Source: an uncultured Pseudobutyrivibrio sp. (lineage in GTDB: Bacteria; Bacillota; Clostridia; Lachnospirales; Lachnospiraceae). Taken from it: a stretch of DNA of 64,000 bases. Below, one piece after another: positions 18,156 to 27,262 of this stretch. The stretch spans positions 62,001-126,000 of the forward strand of contig CAMJBT010000001.1 in the NCBI GenBank assembly GCA_946403965.1, given 5' to 3'. The notes below the pieces were generated by a model. It saw nothing but the letters and a program-made list of their open reading frames with translations. It had not been told where the DNA came from and made no database searches. Made by a program: the position numbers and the translations under genes. Each line of letters begins with the position of its first letter. Within the stretch, counting starts at the first letter, position 1.

Positions 18156-18794
18156 ATGGAATTTAATACAGAGCTTTATTTTATTACTGACAGTAGCCCA
18201 TATCAGAAAGAGGAGTTCCTTCGACGTGTGGAGGAGGCCTTACAGGGTGGGGTAACCTTAATTCAGTTGAGGGAAAAGGAAAGAACCACAAGGGAATACA
18301 TAGAGCTTGCCGAGGCAGTGCACAAAATAACAAAAAGGTATGGGGTGCCATTAATTATCGATGATAGAGTGGATGTGATGTTGGCTTCGGGAGCAGAAGG
18401 TGTACATGTTGGGCTTGATGATATGCCTGTGTCAATGGCTAGAAAACTGATTGGACCAGACAAAATATTGGGAGCCACTGCAAAGACTGTAGAGCGTGCT
18501 ATAGAGGCTTACCAATCTGGGGCAGACTATCTTGGAGTGGGGGCAATATATCCCACAACGACCAAGGTGAAAACAGTGCTAACTTCAACGGAAACTTTGA
18601 AGGATATAACAGAGTCTGTGCCAATACCTGTAAATGCAATTGGAGGATTGAATCCCTCAAATATGGATGTGTTGAAGGGAATAAAAATATCTGGAGTTTG
18701 TGCTGTTTCAGCAATTATGAAAGCTGAAGAGCCAATGATTGCAGCCCTTGATATGAAGAAAAAAGTACAGGAACTTATAGGGCAAATATCGTAG
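18156..18794 (+). CDS. thiE: Thiamine-phosphate synthase
   Basis: A 212-residue TIM-barrel enzyme coupling HMP-PP and thiazole phosphate to thiamin phosphate. VTLIQLREKERT, PLIIDDRVDVMLASGAEGVHVG, YLGVGAIYPTTTK and VNAIGGLNPSNM are the substrate- and phosphate-binding motifs. First gene after the TPP riboswitch; the ATG follows AATAGGAGAAAGAT. Length and motifs are normal. Confidence 0.95.
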   Translation: MEFNTELYFITDSSPYQKEEFLRRVEEALQGGVTLIQLREKERTTREYIELAEAVHKITKRYGVPLIIDDRVDVMLASGAEGVHVGLDDMPVSMARKLIGPDKILGATAKTVERAIEAYQSGADYLGVGAIYPTTTKVKTVLTSTETLKDITESVPIPVNAIGGLNPSNMDVLKGIKISGVCAVSAIMKAEEPMIAALDMKKKVQELIGQIS

Positions 18795-18811
18795 TTAAAA
18801 GGAGAAAGAGT

Positions 18812-19672
18812 ATGAAGGTTGTTTTATCAATTGCGGGGAGTGATAGCAGCGGGGGAGCTGGCATACAGGCTGATTTGAAAACCATGACAGCTCATGGAGT
18901 TTATGGCGCAACAGCAATTACAGCACTTACAGCCCAAAACACTATGGGCGTATACGAGATCGTGGAGTCGTCACCTAAATTTTTGGAGGCTCAGATAGAA
19001 GCCTGTCTAAGTGATATCCCAGCAGATGCAGTGAAAATTGGAATGGTACCCTCTGCAGAACAAGTGAAACGAATAGCAAAAAAGCTAAAGGAATACCAAG
19101 TGAAAAATATAGTTGTTGATCCTGTTATGGTAGCAACCAGTGGAAGCAAGTTGACCAGACAGTCCACACAAAAAGTTCTGGCGGATTATCTTTTTCCACT
19201 TAGTAGGGTAATTACACCAAATATTCCTGAAGCAGAGGTTATTTCGAATACAAAGATATTCAATAAAAGAGATATGGAAAGGGCTGCAAGGATTATTAGT
19301 GAGGAATATGAATGTTCAGTGCTTGTGAAAGGTGGACATACAATAGAGGATGCTAGCGATGTACTTTGTGAAAATGGCAAAATTACTTGGTTTGATGGAG
19401 TAAGAGTGGAGAGTGATAACACTCACGGAACAGGCTGCACACTTTCCAGTGCTATTGCTAGTAATCTTGCTCTTGAGTATACATTGGAAGAATCTATCAG
19501 ACGGGCAAAGAATTATATTACTGCATGTATTTCAGATGGACTTAATCTTGGTAAAGGCCAAGGTCCATTGAATCATATGAAAGGGGGAATTCAAAATGGC
19601 TCAGATAAATGGGAAGGAATATCAAACATCGGGGAAGTCTCTAGCAGAAATTCTGTTGGAGCTAGAGTATGA
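18812..19672 (+). CDS. thiD: HMP/HMP-phosphate kinase
   Basis: A 286-residue ribokinase-fold enzyme phosphorylating hydroxymethylpyrimidine twice. SIAGSDSSGGAGIQADLKT, DPVMVATSGSKL, LVKGGH and DNTHGTGCTLSSAIASNLA are conserved. A normal ThiD ends about where GQGPLNH occurs near residue 255. Here about 30 further residues (SDKWEGISNIGEVSSRNS...) overlap the thiS gene in another frame for 77 bp. They look like out-of-frame translation of thiS, so the tail was probably gained by loss of the original stop. Confidence 0.93.
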   Translation: MKVVLSIAGSDSSGGAGIQADLKTMTAHGVYGATAITALTAQNTMGVYEIVESSPKFLEAQIEACLSDIPADAVKIGMVPSAEQVKRIAKKLKEYQVKNIVVDPVMVATSGSKLTRQSTQKVLADYLFPLSRVITPNIPEAEVISNTKIFNKRDMERAARIISEEYECSVLVKGGHTIEDASDVLCENGKITWFDGVRVESDNTHGTGCTLSSAIASNLALEYTLEESIRRAKNYITACISDGLNLGKGQGPLNHMKGGIQNGSDKWEGISNIGEVSSRNSVGARV

Positions 19673-19790
19673 TTTCAGAACTATCGCGGTGGAGATTAAT
19701 GAGGAAATAGTTTCAAAAAAAGACTATGAGACTACAACAGTTGATGATGGTGATGTGGTTGAAGTAGTTAGCTTTGTGGGAGGCGGTTGA
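19596..19790 (+). CDS. thiS: Sulfur carrier protein ThiS
   Basis: A 64-residue ubiquitin-like carrier ending VEVVSFVGGG; the C-terminal Gly-Gly is adenylated by ThiF and thiocarboxylated to donate sulfur to thiazole synthesis. ILLELEYDFRTIAVEINEEIVSKKDY is the usual core. The ATG lies inside the thiD frame, 8 bases after GAAAGGGGG. It ends 1 bp before thiF. Confidence 0.95.
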   Translation: MAQINGKEYQTSGKSLAEILLELEYDFRTIAVEINEEIVSKKDYETTTVDDGDVVEVVSFVGGG

Positions 19791-19791
19791 G

Positions 19792-20436
19792 ATGTATCAA
19801 ACAATACCTACAAAGGAGGAGTATATCAAAGCTTTAATAGAAAGGCATGGAAAAGAAAATCAAGAACGTTTTAGTAATGCAACAGTAGCTATATTTGGCC
19901 TGGGAGGGTTGGGTTCTAATATTGCAATATGTCTCGCTAGAGCGGGGATTGGGAAATTAATTCTAATAGATTTTGACAAGGTGGATGTGACAAATCTTCA
20001 TCGACAACAGTATAAAGCATATCAGATAGGACAATACAAAACCGATGCTCTGGAAGAAAATATTTTAGAGATCAATCCGTATATACGAATCTGCAAACAC
20101 ACTGATATGGTGACAGAGGAAAATGTTGTGGGGTTTATTTCTGAAGGGGATATAGTCTGTGAAGCCTTTGATAATGCCATAAACAAGGCAATGCTTGTTA
20201 ATGCAGTGCTTGAAAATGCACCAGACAAATATATTGTTTCAAGTTCGGGTATGGCAGGATTTGATAGTGCAAATTCGATTCAAACAAGAAAAATCTCTAG
20301 AAGATTTTATTTATCTGGAGATGGGGAGAGCGACGTAAATGAAGGGATAGGTTTAATCTCATCACGTGTTATGGTATGTGCTGCACATGAAGCACATATG
20401 GTGCTTCGAATACTGATGGGACGAGAAACTCCTTAG
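19792..20436 (+). CDS. thiF: ThiS adenylyltransferase ThiF
   Basis: A 214-residue E1-like enzyme. GLGGLGSNIAICLARAGIGKLILIDFDKVDVTNLHRQQ is the nucleotide-binding Rossmann core with the catalytic arginine region. It is the short ThiF form found in clostridial thi operons and lacks the C-terminal zinc ribbon of MoeB-type proteins. I chose ATG 19792, directly after GGGAGGCGGTTGAG, over an upstream start at 19774. The TGA of thiS is one base upstream, so the two are coupled. Confidence 0.92.
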   Translation: MYQTIPTKEEYIKALIERHGKENQERFSNATVAIFGLGGLGSNIAICLARAGIGKLILIDFDKVDVTNLHRQQYKAYQIGQYKTDALEENILEINPYIRICKHTDMVTEENVVGFISEGDIVCEAFDNAINKAMLVNAVLENAPDKYIVSSSGMAGFDSANSIQTRKISRRFYLSGDGESDVNEGIGLISSRVMVCAAHEAHMVLRILMGRETP

Positions 20437-20484
20437 GTCAATGAGTTTAATAATGTTTTGAATAGTAAAAGGATGGTATGAGAA

Positions 20485-21252
20485 ATGGAAAATGACAAGC
20501 TGGTAATCGGTGGAAAAGAATTTGATTCTAGATTTATTTTGGGTTCGGGAAAATATTCCATGAAGTTGATTGAGGCGGCGATAAAGGATGCAGGAGCACA
20601 GATAATCACTTTGGCAGTGCGTCGAACAAATACCAAGGAAGAAGAAAATATTTTGGATTATATTCCAGAAAATGTCACCTTGCTTCCAAATACAAGTGGT
20701 GCCAGAGATGCAAAGGAGGCTGTGAGAATAGCCAGACTTGCAAGAGAGCTTGGCTGTGGCGATTTTGTAAAAGTTGAAATAATGAGAGACAGCAAATATC
20801 TCCTTCCTGATAATTATGAAACAATCAAGGCTACAGAAATACTTGCAAAGGAAGGATTTGTAGTAATGCCATATATGTATCCAGATTTGAATGTAGCAAG
20901 AGAGCTTCAAAATGTAGGAGCTGCAACAATAATGCCTCTTGCATCACCAATTGGTTCAAATAAGGGGCTGGCTACTAAGGAATTTATTCAGATATTGATA
21001 GATGAAATTGATTTACCAATTATAGTGGATGCTGGAATTGGCAAGCCATCCCAGGCATGTGAAGCAATGGAAATGGGAGCGGCAGCCATTATGGCAAACA
21101 CGGCACTTGCAACAGCAGGAGAGTTGACATTGATGGCTTCAGCATTTAAAGACGCAATTGAAGCAGGTAGAAAAGCTTATTTGGCAGGATTGGGAAGAGT
21201 TCTAACCAGAGGAGCCTCAGCATCTGATCCATTAACAGGATTCTTGCATTAG
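20485..21252 (+). CDS. thiG: Thiazole synthase
   Basis: A 255-residue TIM barrel forming the thiazole ring from DXP, dehydroglycine and ThiS thiocarboxylate. [55 protein letters not shown] with the Schiff-base lysine, and [29 protein letters not shown] are diagnostic. Located between thiF and thiH as in most thi operons. Confidence 0.96.
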   Translation: MENDKLVIGGKEFDSRFILGSGKYSMKLIEAAIKDAGAQIITLAVRRTNTKEEENILDYIPENVTLLPNTSGARDAKEAVRIARLARELGCGDFVKVEIMRDSKYLLPDNYETIKATEILAKEGFVVMPYMYPDLNVARELQNVGAATIMPLASPIGSNKGLATKEFIQILIDEIDLPIIVDAGIGKPSQACEAMEMGAAAIMANTALATAGELTLMASAFKDAIEAGRKAYLAGLGRVLTRGASASDPLTGFLH

Positions 21253-21262
21253 GAGGGGCGAA

Positions 21263-22516
21263 ATGGAAAACAATTTTTTAATTGATTCAGAAGAATTATC
21301 CGAGACAGCCTTAAGAAGAAAGCACCAGATAGAAAATGATCCAAGCTCCAGAATTAATCATATGGAATACCTGCCTGGAATGGATGTGATTAATTCAGAT
21401 ATACAGTCAAAAGTCATAGAGGAGATGAATTCCTACGACTATAACAGATATACAGGCAAAGATGTTCTTAGAGCACTGGCAAGTGACAAGTGTACAATTG
21501 AAGATTTTAAAGCACTTTTATCACCTGCAGCAGAACCATATTTGGAGCAAATGGCGGCAAAGGCTCAGAAGGAAACCAGCAAGCACTTCGGAAATACGGT
21601 ATATCTATTCACTCCATTATACATTGCCAATTATTGTGAAAACTATTGTGTATACTGTGGATTCAACTGTTATAACCGAATCAAGCGTTTGAAGCTTTCA
21701 ATGGAACAGATTGAGCACGAAATGCAGGTTATTGCTGATAGTGGTATGGAAGAAATTCTTATTCTAACAGGAGAAAGTCCCGCAAAATCTGACGTGAAAT
21801 ACATCGGTGAGGCTTGTAAAATAGCGAGAAAATATTTCAAGATGGTTGGAATAGAAATATATCCTGTAAATGTGGAAGATTATAAATATCTTCATGAATG
21901 TGGTGTGGATTATGTGACTGTTTTCCAAGAAACCTATGATTCCGATAAGTATGAGACTTTGCATCTGATGGGAAATAAAAGGGTTTGGCCATATAGATTT
22001 GATTCACAGGAGCGTGCTCTCATGGGCGGCATGCGTGGTGTGGCCTGCGCTGCACTATTAGGACTCTCAGATTTTAGGAAGGATGCATTGGCTTCAGGCT
22101 TGCATGTTCATTACCTTCAGAGGAAATATCCACATGCAGAGATGTCACTGTCATGCCCAAGGTTACGTCCTATCATCAATAACGAAACTATAAATCCGTT
22201 GGATGTTGGTGAGCGCCAACTCTGTCAAATTCTTTGCGCATATCGCATATTTCTGCCGTATTGCGGAATTACTGTTTCTTCCAGAGAATCAGCGGAATTT
22301 AGAAATGGTATAGCCAAAATAGCTGCTACAAAGGTTTCAGCTGGTGTATCCACAGGAATTGGAGATCATGATGAAAAATACAATGGGGAACAGACAGAAG
22401 CATCAGGTGATGAGCAGTTTGAAATTACAGACGGAAGAAGTCTTGAAAAGATGTACATAGATATGGCAGAGGAAGGCTTGCAGCCAGTATTTAATGATTA
22501 TATTTATGTGGGATAA
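21263..22516 (+). CDS. thiH: 2-iminoacetate synthase (radical SAM)
   Basis: A 417-residue radical SAM enzyme cleaving tyrosine to dehydroglycine for the anaerobic thiazole route. The cluster motif NYCENYCVYCGF is CX3CX2C. LILTGESPAKSDVKYI and VTVFQETYDSDKYETLH are typical ThiH sequences. The ATG follows AGGAGGGGCGAA, 10 bp after thiG. ThiH rather than glycine oxidase ThiO fits a strict anaerobe. Confidence 0.96.
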   Translation: MENNFLIDSEELSETALRRKHQIENDPSSRINHMEYLPGMDVINSDIQSKVIEEMNSYDYNRYTGKDVLRALASDKCTIEDFKALLSPAAEPYLEQMAAKAQKETSKHFGNTVYLFTPLYIANYCENYCVYCGFNCYNRIKRLKLSMEQIEHEMQVIADSGMEEILILTGESPAKSDVKYIGEACKIARKYFKMVGIEIYPVNVEDYKYLHECGVDYVTVFQETYDSDKYETLHLMGNKRVWPYRFDSQERALMGGMRGVACAALLGLSDFRKDALASGLHVHYLQRKYPHAEMSLSCPRLRPIINNETINPLDVGERQLCQILCAYRIFLPYCGITVSSRESAEFRNGIAKIAATKVSAGVSTGIGDHDEKYNGEQTEASGDEQFEITDGRSLEKMYIDMAEEGLQPVFNDYIYVG

Positions 22517-22595
22517 AAACAAGACCACAAAAAAGATAATAGAAAGATTCAAAGGCTAAGTATCTTTTGAATAAGTAAAATTAAAGGAGAATGAA

Positions 22596-23900
22596 ATGAA
22601 CAAGTATACAACACAGATGGACGCGGCAAGACAGGGGATTGTTACACCAGAAATGAAGCAGGTAGCATTAAAGGAATACAGAACTCCTGAGGAGATTCGA
22701 GAGCTTGTGGCAAAGGGGCAGGTAGCAATTCCTGCCAACAAAAATCATAAGTGCCTGAATCCTGAAGGGGTGGGCAGTATGCTTCGCACAAAGATAAATG
22801 TGAATCTTGGGGTTTCTCGAGATTGTAAGGATTACAACATTGAAATGGAAAAGGTTATGGCTGCAGTGGATATGGGGGCAGAGGCAATTATGGATTTATC
22901 CAGTCATGGCAATACACAGCCATTCCGCAAAAAATTGGTGGAAGAGTGCCCTGCAATGCTTGGCACAGTGCCTATTTACGATAGTGTTATTCATTACCAG
23001 CGAGATTTGGCGACACTTACAGCAAAGGATTTCATAGATGTTGTACGACTTCATGCAGAGGATGGAGTAGATTTTGTTACATTGCATTGCGGTATTACCA
23101 GAAAAACTATTGATCAGATAAAGAAGCACAAACGAAAGATGAACATTGTCAGTCGTGGAGGTTCATTGGTTTTTGCATGGATGACCATGACAGGAGAGGA
23201 GAATCCTTTCTATGAATATTATGATGAGATTCTTGAAATATGTCGTGAGCATGATGTGACAATTTCACTGGGTGATGCATGTCGCCCTGGCTGTCTTGCA
23301 GATGCCAGCGATGTATGTCAGATAGAGGAGCTTGTGCGCTTGGGAGAACTGACAAAGCGTGCATGGGAAAGGGATGTACAGGTGATGGTGGAAGGACCTG
23401 GACACATGCCAATGGATGAAATCGCAGCCAATATGAAAATCCAGCAAAAGATTTGCATGGGCGCACCTTTCTATGTTTTGGGACCACTTGTAACAGATAT
23501 TGCCCCTGGTTATGACCATATCACATCAGCAATTGGTGGAGCCATAGCAGCACAAAATGGAGCAGCATTTCTTTGCTATGTGACACCAGCTGAGCATCTT
23601 GCACTTCCAAATGTGGAGGATGTAAAGCAGGGAATTATCGCATCCAAAATCGCGGCTCATGCAGCAGATATTGCAAAGAAGATTCCACATGCAATGGATA
23701 TAGATAATCAGATGGCCGAAGCACGTCAGCGATTTGATTGGGAGACCCAATGGGAATGTTCTATCGATTCTGAAACAGCCAAAGCAATCAGGGCTGATCG
23801 TGCACCGGAATTCGATGACACCTGCTCTATGTGTGGCAAGTTCTGTGCAGTTCGCAGCATGAACAAGGCGTTATCTGGTGAGTATATTGATATCATCTAA
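22596..23900 (+). CDS. thiC: Phosphomethylpyrimidine synthase
   Basis: A 434-residue radical SAM enzyme turning 5-aminoimidazole ribotide into HMP phosphate. [39 protein letters not shown] and [14 protein letters not shown] are conserved. The [4Fe-4S] site is the non-canonical C-terminal CSMCGKFC (CX2CX4C). It closes the operon. An 80-bp gap precedes it, with AAAGGAGAATGAA as ribosome binding site. Confidence 0.97.
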   Translation: MNKYTTQMDAARQGIVTPEMKQVALKEYRTPEEIRELVAKGQVAIPANKNHKCLNPEGVGSMLRTKINVNLGVSRDCKDYNIEMEKVMAAVDMGAEAIMDLSSHGNTQPFRKKLVEECPAMLGTVPIYDSVIHYQRDLATLTAKDFIDVVRLHAEDGVDFVTLHCGITRKTIDQIKKHKRKMNIVSRGGSLVFAWMTMTGEENPFYEYYDEILEICREHDVTISLGDACRPGCLADASDVCQIEELVRLGELTKRAWERDVQVMVEGPGHMPMDEIAANMKIQQKICMGAPFYVLGPLVTDIAPGYDHITSAIGGAIAAQNGAAFLCYVTPAEHLALPNVEDVKQGIIASKIAAHAADIAKKIPHAMDIDNQMAEARQRFDWETQWECSIDSETAKAIRADRAPEFDDTCSMCGKFCAVRSMNKALSGEYIDII

Positions 23901-23909
23901 GTGCAAAGC

Positions 23910-23940
23910 AAAAGGAGCCCTCTAATGAAGGCTCCTTTTG
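23910..23940 (+). terminator. Terminator after thiC (bidirectional)
   Basis: AAAGGAGCC pairs with GGCTCCTTTT. The symmetrical A and T runs would serve thiC and also end the opposing LiaF-like gene. Confidence 0.8.
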
Positions 23941-23961
23941 TGAGATGTAAATAATTAAATT

Positions 23962-24693
23962 TTATTCGAAATAAATATCTGTTGTTCCAAGTCCATTGTC
24001 TATATCAAGTGAAAGAAGTGGGCTTGATTCATCACAGGAATAATTTCCATGGGTGTTGATAGTGCCAAGTCCGTTGTCACATTTCATAGAAATTCTAAAT
24101 TCCTTTGGAATGAAAACCTTCAGACTGCCAAGACCATTATCAATATTGATAAATGCTCCATTTGGATCAAGAGTGGAACCATTTAGATATACTGTAAGAC
24201 TTCCAAGTGCGTTGTCTATATCGCCACGACGAAGGTTTTTCACGGTTACGTACTCTGTTCTTTCGCCAAGATTATTATCAACGGAGAATGTGCCATCTTC
24301 AGATGAATATTCTATTGTAGAAGAATGGCCAGAATGATTCCAGTTGCCGCCATGGTGGTTGGTTACGACATTTACGATGGGACTTTTTCCGAAAATCAGT
24401 GAAAGGCCTACACCTATCAAAATAGCTACAAGTATAATGATTGCTGGAGAGACCATTGCAATACCAAGCTCTTTACTGAACAGACAAGCCAGGATAGCCA
24501 TTGGGAAGGTGATGGCCAAAAATCCATGTCGGCCGATTCCATTGATTATCATTATGTATACAAGAAGAATAGCTGTTGCAATTTTAAATAAAGGAAAATC
24601 AGGAAAAATCCCCATTTTATCTATTAATAATCCAGCGGCAAAAATGATTAATACCAGACCCGTTATAACTTTTTTACTATTAAATTCATTCAT
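23962..24693 (-). CDS. LiaF-like membrane protein with C-terminal beta-repeat domain
   Basis: 243 residues: about four membrane helices, a linker (GGNWNHSGHSS), and a C-terminal domain with repeated DNALGSL, DNGLGSL and DNGLGTI motifs, as in LiaF/DUF2154 (cell-wall-active antibiotic response) proteins. LiaF modulates a sensor kinase of envelope stress in Bacillus. Here the partner is a LytTR regulator; the stop of the regulator overlaps this start by 4 bp (ATGA). The repeats form a small beta solenoid. A role in membrane-stress sensing is inferred. Confidence 0.75.
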   Translation of the reverse strand: MNEFNSKKVITGLVLIIFAAGLLIDKMGIFPDFPLFKIATAILLVYIMIINGIGRHGFLAITFPMAILACLFSKELGIAMVSPAIIILVAILIGVGLSLIFGKSPIVNVVTNHHGGNWNHSGHSSTIEYSSEDGTFSVDNNLGERTEYVTVKNLRRGDIDNALGSLTVYLNGSTLDPNGAFINIDNGLGSLKVFIPKEFRISMKCDNGLGTINTHGNYSCDESSPLLSLDIDNGLGTTDIYFE

Positions 24694-25151
24694 CTTTTTA
24701 ACCTCTTTTCATCCATTATTTCAATAAGTGCCTTAATGTAATTTCTTGAAGCATATGCTTTTTTATTTGAGTTGCTGAAAGATATTTCACTGGCACCAGT
24801 GATGTTTTTCTTTATAGCTGAAATCCTTATCGTATTTACGATAGTAGATTTGGAAACCCTGATAAAATCTCTTGGTAGAATTTCTTCCAGCTCATATAGC
24901 TTTTGTCTAGTTTTGAAGATTTCCTTTGAAGTATGAATCAGGATATAATTGCCATCAGCTTCCATGAAGATTATGGATTTGAGCTCAAGGAAATGCTCCA
25001 CATCATCCTGAAAAGCTGAAATGCGAAGTGAACCAGAAGATTTGCCGGCTAAGCTTTTTTGAAGCTCTAAAATCTCGTAGGTTAACTCTCGACAATGAAT
25101 CGTTATATAATCCTGCTCCAAAGAGTCATCAACATCGATTGTGATTTTCAA
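24690..25151 (-). CDS. LytTR-family DNA-binding regulator
   Basis: About 154 residues. A short N-terminal region is followed by a LytTR DNA-binding domain: IIFMEADGNYILIHTSKEIFKTRQKLYELEEILP, then FIRVSKSTIVN, the diagnostic recognition segment. No receiver domain is present, so it is not a classical response regulator. I chose a TTG start at 25151, 7 bases after AAGGAGGG, over an ATG further upstream that lacks a site. It is translationally coupled to the membrane protein, which probably controls it. The likely target is its own operon. Confidence 0.85.
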   Translation of the reverse strand: MKITIDVDDSLEQDYITIHCRELTYEILELQKSLAGKSSGSLRISAFQDDVEHFLELKSIIFMEADGNYILIHTSKEIFKTRQKLYELEEILPRDFIRVSKSTIVNTIRISAIKKNITGASEISFSNSNKKAYASRNYIKALIEIMDEKRLKR

Positions 25152-25325
25152 ACCCTTGCCCTCCTTGTGATTATAGTAAAACATACTTGAAGTTAAACCT
25201 CAACAATATGGGATAAGAGGTAAATATTTAATGGTAAAGGGTAAAATATGAACCATATTATGTTTTAAATAGTGGTATAATATTTGAGATAAATCTAAAA
25301 TTGATTATAAAAGGTAGGAGAAGGT

Positions 25326-26612
25326 ATGAACAAAAATGATTTTGCTTTAACTCCACCTATGGGGTGGAACAGCTATGATTATTATGATACTGCTGTCACT
25401 GAGGATGCTGTGAAAGCCAATGCTGATTTCATGGCCCAGAATCTAAAAAGATATGGGTATGAGTATGTCGTGGTTGACATCGAGTGGTATTCAAATGATG
25501 CAGCTACAAAAAGAGATAAGTTCCAGTACATTCCTTTTGGGGATGATGAAATTGATGAGTACGGAAGATTTATTCCAAGTCCAAACAGATTTCCATCATC
25601 CAAAAATGGCGCTGGCTTTAAGCCTCTTGCCGACTATTGTCACAACCTTGGATTAAAGTTTGGAATTCACATTATGAGAGGAATTCCAAGAACAGCGGCA
25701 GAGCGTCATCTCCCAATTCTTGGAACAGATTACACAGCAAATGATGCTGTAAACCCATCAAGTATATGTGGATGGAATCCTGACATGTATGGTGTATGGG
25801 ATAATGAAGCAGGACAGGCTTATTACAATTCCATTATTGAGCTGTACACAAGTTGGGGAGTTGATTTCATAAAATGTGATGATATCTGTGATTCATGGAT
25901 GTATAAACCTGAGGATTTCAGTGGTTGGCACGAGACCAGAATGCTTCACAGAGCCATTATGAATTCAGGCAGGCCAATCACACTAAGCTTATCCCCAGGA
26001 CCAGCCCATATTGATAAGGCATTTCATTATCAGGAAAATGCCAATATGTGGCGAATTACAGATGATTTCTGGGATAAATGGGAACTACTGAAAAACATGT
26101 TTTGGCGTTGTGAAATGTGGCAGGATCATGTAAAGACAGGCTGTTTCCCAGATTGTGATATGCTTCCAATAGGAAAAGTTGGGGCAGGCTTTAACAGCTT
26201 GCGTGATAGTAATTTTACATACGAAGAATGTAAGACAATGATGACATTATGGTGTTTCTTCCGTTCGCCACTAATGATTGGTGGAGAGCTTACCATGATG
26301 ACAAAAGAAAATCTTGGTTTGCTTACAAATGAAAAACTGCTTTGTTTTCTTCAGGATGGATGGAAGCCACGCCAGATAATGCGTGATGACAATCAGGCAA
26401 TTTGGATGACGGAAAATAGGGCTACAGGAGAAAAGGCAGTTGCTTTCTTTAATTTAGCTGAGCATCCTTTGGATATCGAAACCAGTGCTGTCCTTAAGGA
26501 TTTTGAAACACCAATAAAGGCTACAGATATTTGGTCAAATGAGCAGGAGGAGCTTGATTCAAATAAATCAATTAAGCTTGCGCCTCATCAGGTAAGGGCC
26601 TATCTGTTTTAA
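25326..26612 (+). CDS. Glycoside hydrolase family 27 (alpha-galactosidase-like)
   Basis: A 428-residue TIM barrel plus C-terminal beta domain, without a signal peptide, so cytoplasmic. TPPMGWNSYDYY is the GH27 N-terminal signature, FIKCDDICD carries the nucleophile (Asp185 by my count), and WRITDDFWD carries the acid/base Asp near residue 246. GH27 also includes beta-L-arabinopyranosidases, so the glycan cannot be fixed. It would act on imported alpha-galactosides from plant hemicellulose or raffinose-type sugars. The gene stands alone, with AGGAGAAGGT before the ATG and a cluster of hairpins downstream. Confidence 0.9.
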   Translation: MNKNDFALTPPMGWNSYDYYDTAVTEDAVKANADFMAQNLKRYGYEYVVVDIEWYSNDAATKRDKFQYIPFGDDEIDEYGRFIPSPNRFPSSKNGAGFKPLADYCHNLGLKFGIHIMRGIPRTAAERHLPILGTDYTANDAVNPSSICGWNPDMYGVWDNEAGQAYYNSIIELYTSWGVDFIKCDDICDSWMYKPEDFSGWHETRMLHRAIMNSGRPITLSLSPGPAHIDKAFHYQENANMWRITDDFWDKWELLKNMFWRCEMWQDHVKTGCFPDCDMLPIGKVGAGFNSLRDSNFTYEECKTMMTLWCFFRSPLMIGGELTMMTKENLGLLTNEKLLCFLQDGWKPRQIMRDDNQAIWMTENRATGEKAVAFFNLAEHPLDIETSAVLKDFETPIKATDIWSNEQEELDSNKSIKLAPHQVRAYLF

Positions 26613-26705
26613 ATTGTCCTGCAAAGCAGGATTCTTGGGGGCAATTTCATTGTTTGGTGAGCAAGATGTCATGACTTCTTGGGGGCCACTTAAGGAAAAG
26701 ACCCG

Positions 26706-26788
26706 CAAGAACCTGGCTTTGCCAGGCAATATTTTCTTTCAGAAAATATTGGTCTGTGTCTGGTTCTTGATTTTTTGGGGAAAATCAA
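26706..26788 (+). other. Predicted branched RNA/DNA structure downstream of GH27
   Basis: CAAGAACC at 26706-26713 pairs with GGTTCTTG at 26762-26769. Enclosed are CCTGGC-TTT-GCCAGG and the perfect ten-base AATATTTTCT-TTC-AGAAAATATT. TTTTTT follows, and TTGATTTT/AAAATCAA forms another hairpin. It may be a complex terminator or a structured RNA. Confidence 0.45.
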
Positions 26789-26825
26789 AAAGCTATAAAT
26801 AAGTGAAATTGGTTTTTCTTGTGAG

Positions 26826-26854
26826 GCATCCACTTTGTAGTGGGTGCTTTATTT
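26826..26854 (+). terminator. Terminator-like hairpin
   Basis: GCATCCAC pairs with GTGGGTGC around TTTGTA, with TTTATTT following. It probably ends transcription from the GH27 gene. Confidence 0.55.
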
Positions 26855-26922
26855 GGATACATGATGAGCTATTGGATACATGATGAGCTATTGGATACAT
26901 GATGTGCTATTGAATACATGAT
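26854..26922. repeat. 19-bp tandem repeat, 3.6 copies
   Basis: GGATACATGATGAGCTATT occurs at 26854, 26873 and 26892 (one change), with a partial fourth from 26911. On the minus strand it lies in the 3' end of a decayed reading frame. Confidence 0.85.
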
Positions 26923-27072
26923 GGTTATAATTACAAAGAATACACCTGTTGTCGACAGCAATTGAGGCATATCAAATTCATGATAACGAAAGTATTTAGC
27001 AATCCCATCAGAGATGCCGAATAAAATTGCGACTAAAATGGATTTTATTAGTACTTTTTTATATATAGATAC
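26869..27072 (-). pseudogene. Remnant of a small membrane protein gene
   Basis: On the minus strand a frame of about 67 codons reads YKKVLIKSILVAILFGISDG, then a polar stretch (KYFRYHEFDMPQLL), then a second hydrophobic helix (TGVFFVIITIMYSIAHHV), ending in the 19-bp repeat region. It looks like real membrane protein sequence but has no ATG, GTG or TTG at its 5' end. A TAG lies just before it, so it appears to be a decayed 3' fragment. Family not recognised. Confidence 0.45.
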
Positions 27073-27076
27073 CTAC

Positions 27077-27211
27077 CTAATTTGAAATGAATAAACTCTT
27101 AACATCCTCTGCGGTAGCATCTTGTGGACTACTTGTGTTTAAATTTTTTAATAACATTTTATCTTGCTTGGATATTGCTTCAAAGTCTAGAATAAAAGAT
27201 TCATGATTTTC
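27077..27211 (-). pseudogene. Remnant encoding a short polar C-terminal fragment
   Basis: Minus-strand frame ending SPQDATAEDVKSLFISN-stop, preceded by FILDFEAISKQDKMLL. It is protein-like in composition but has no start codon at its beginning, only an internal ATG 24 residues from the end. It ends 5 bp before the membrane fragment, in a different frame. Probably the end of a degraded gene. Confidence 0.35.
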
Positions 27212-27262
27212 TCATGTAAATGATTATCTTGCTTCGTGCATCCTGTGATAATTAATTTACAC

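Noticed and set aside
24053..24727. Plus-strand frames opposite the LiaF-like gene
   Set aside because: They are antisense shadows; the minus-strand product has clear membrane helices and repeat motifs and is coupled to the LytTR gene.
26614..26802. 62-codon frame after the GH27 gene
   Set aside because: It lies across several perfect hairpins and has no ribosome binding site; the translated sequence follows the palindromes.
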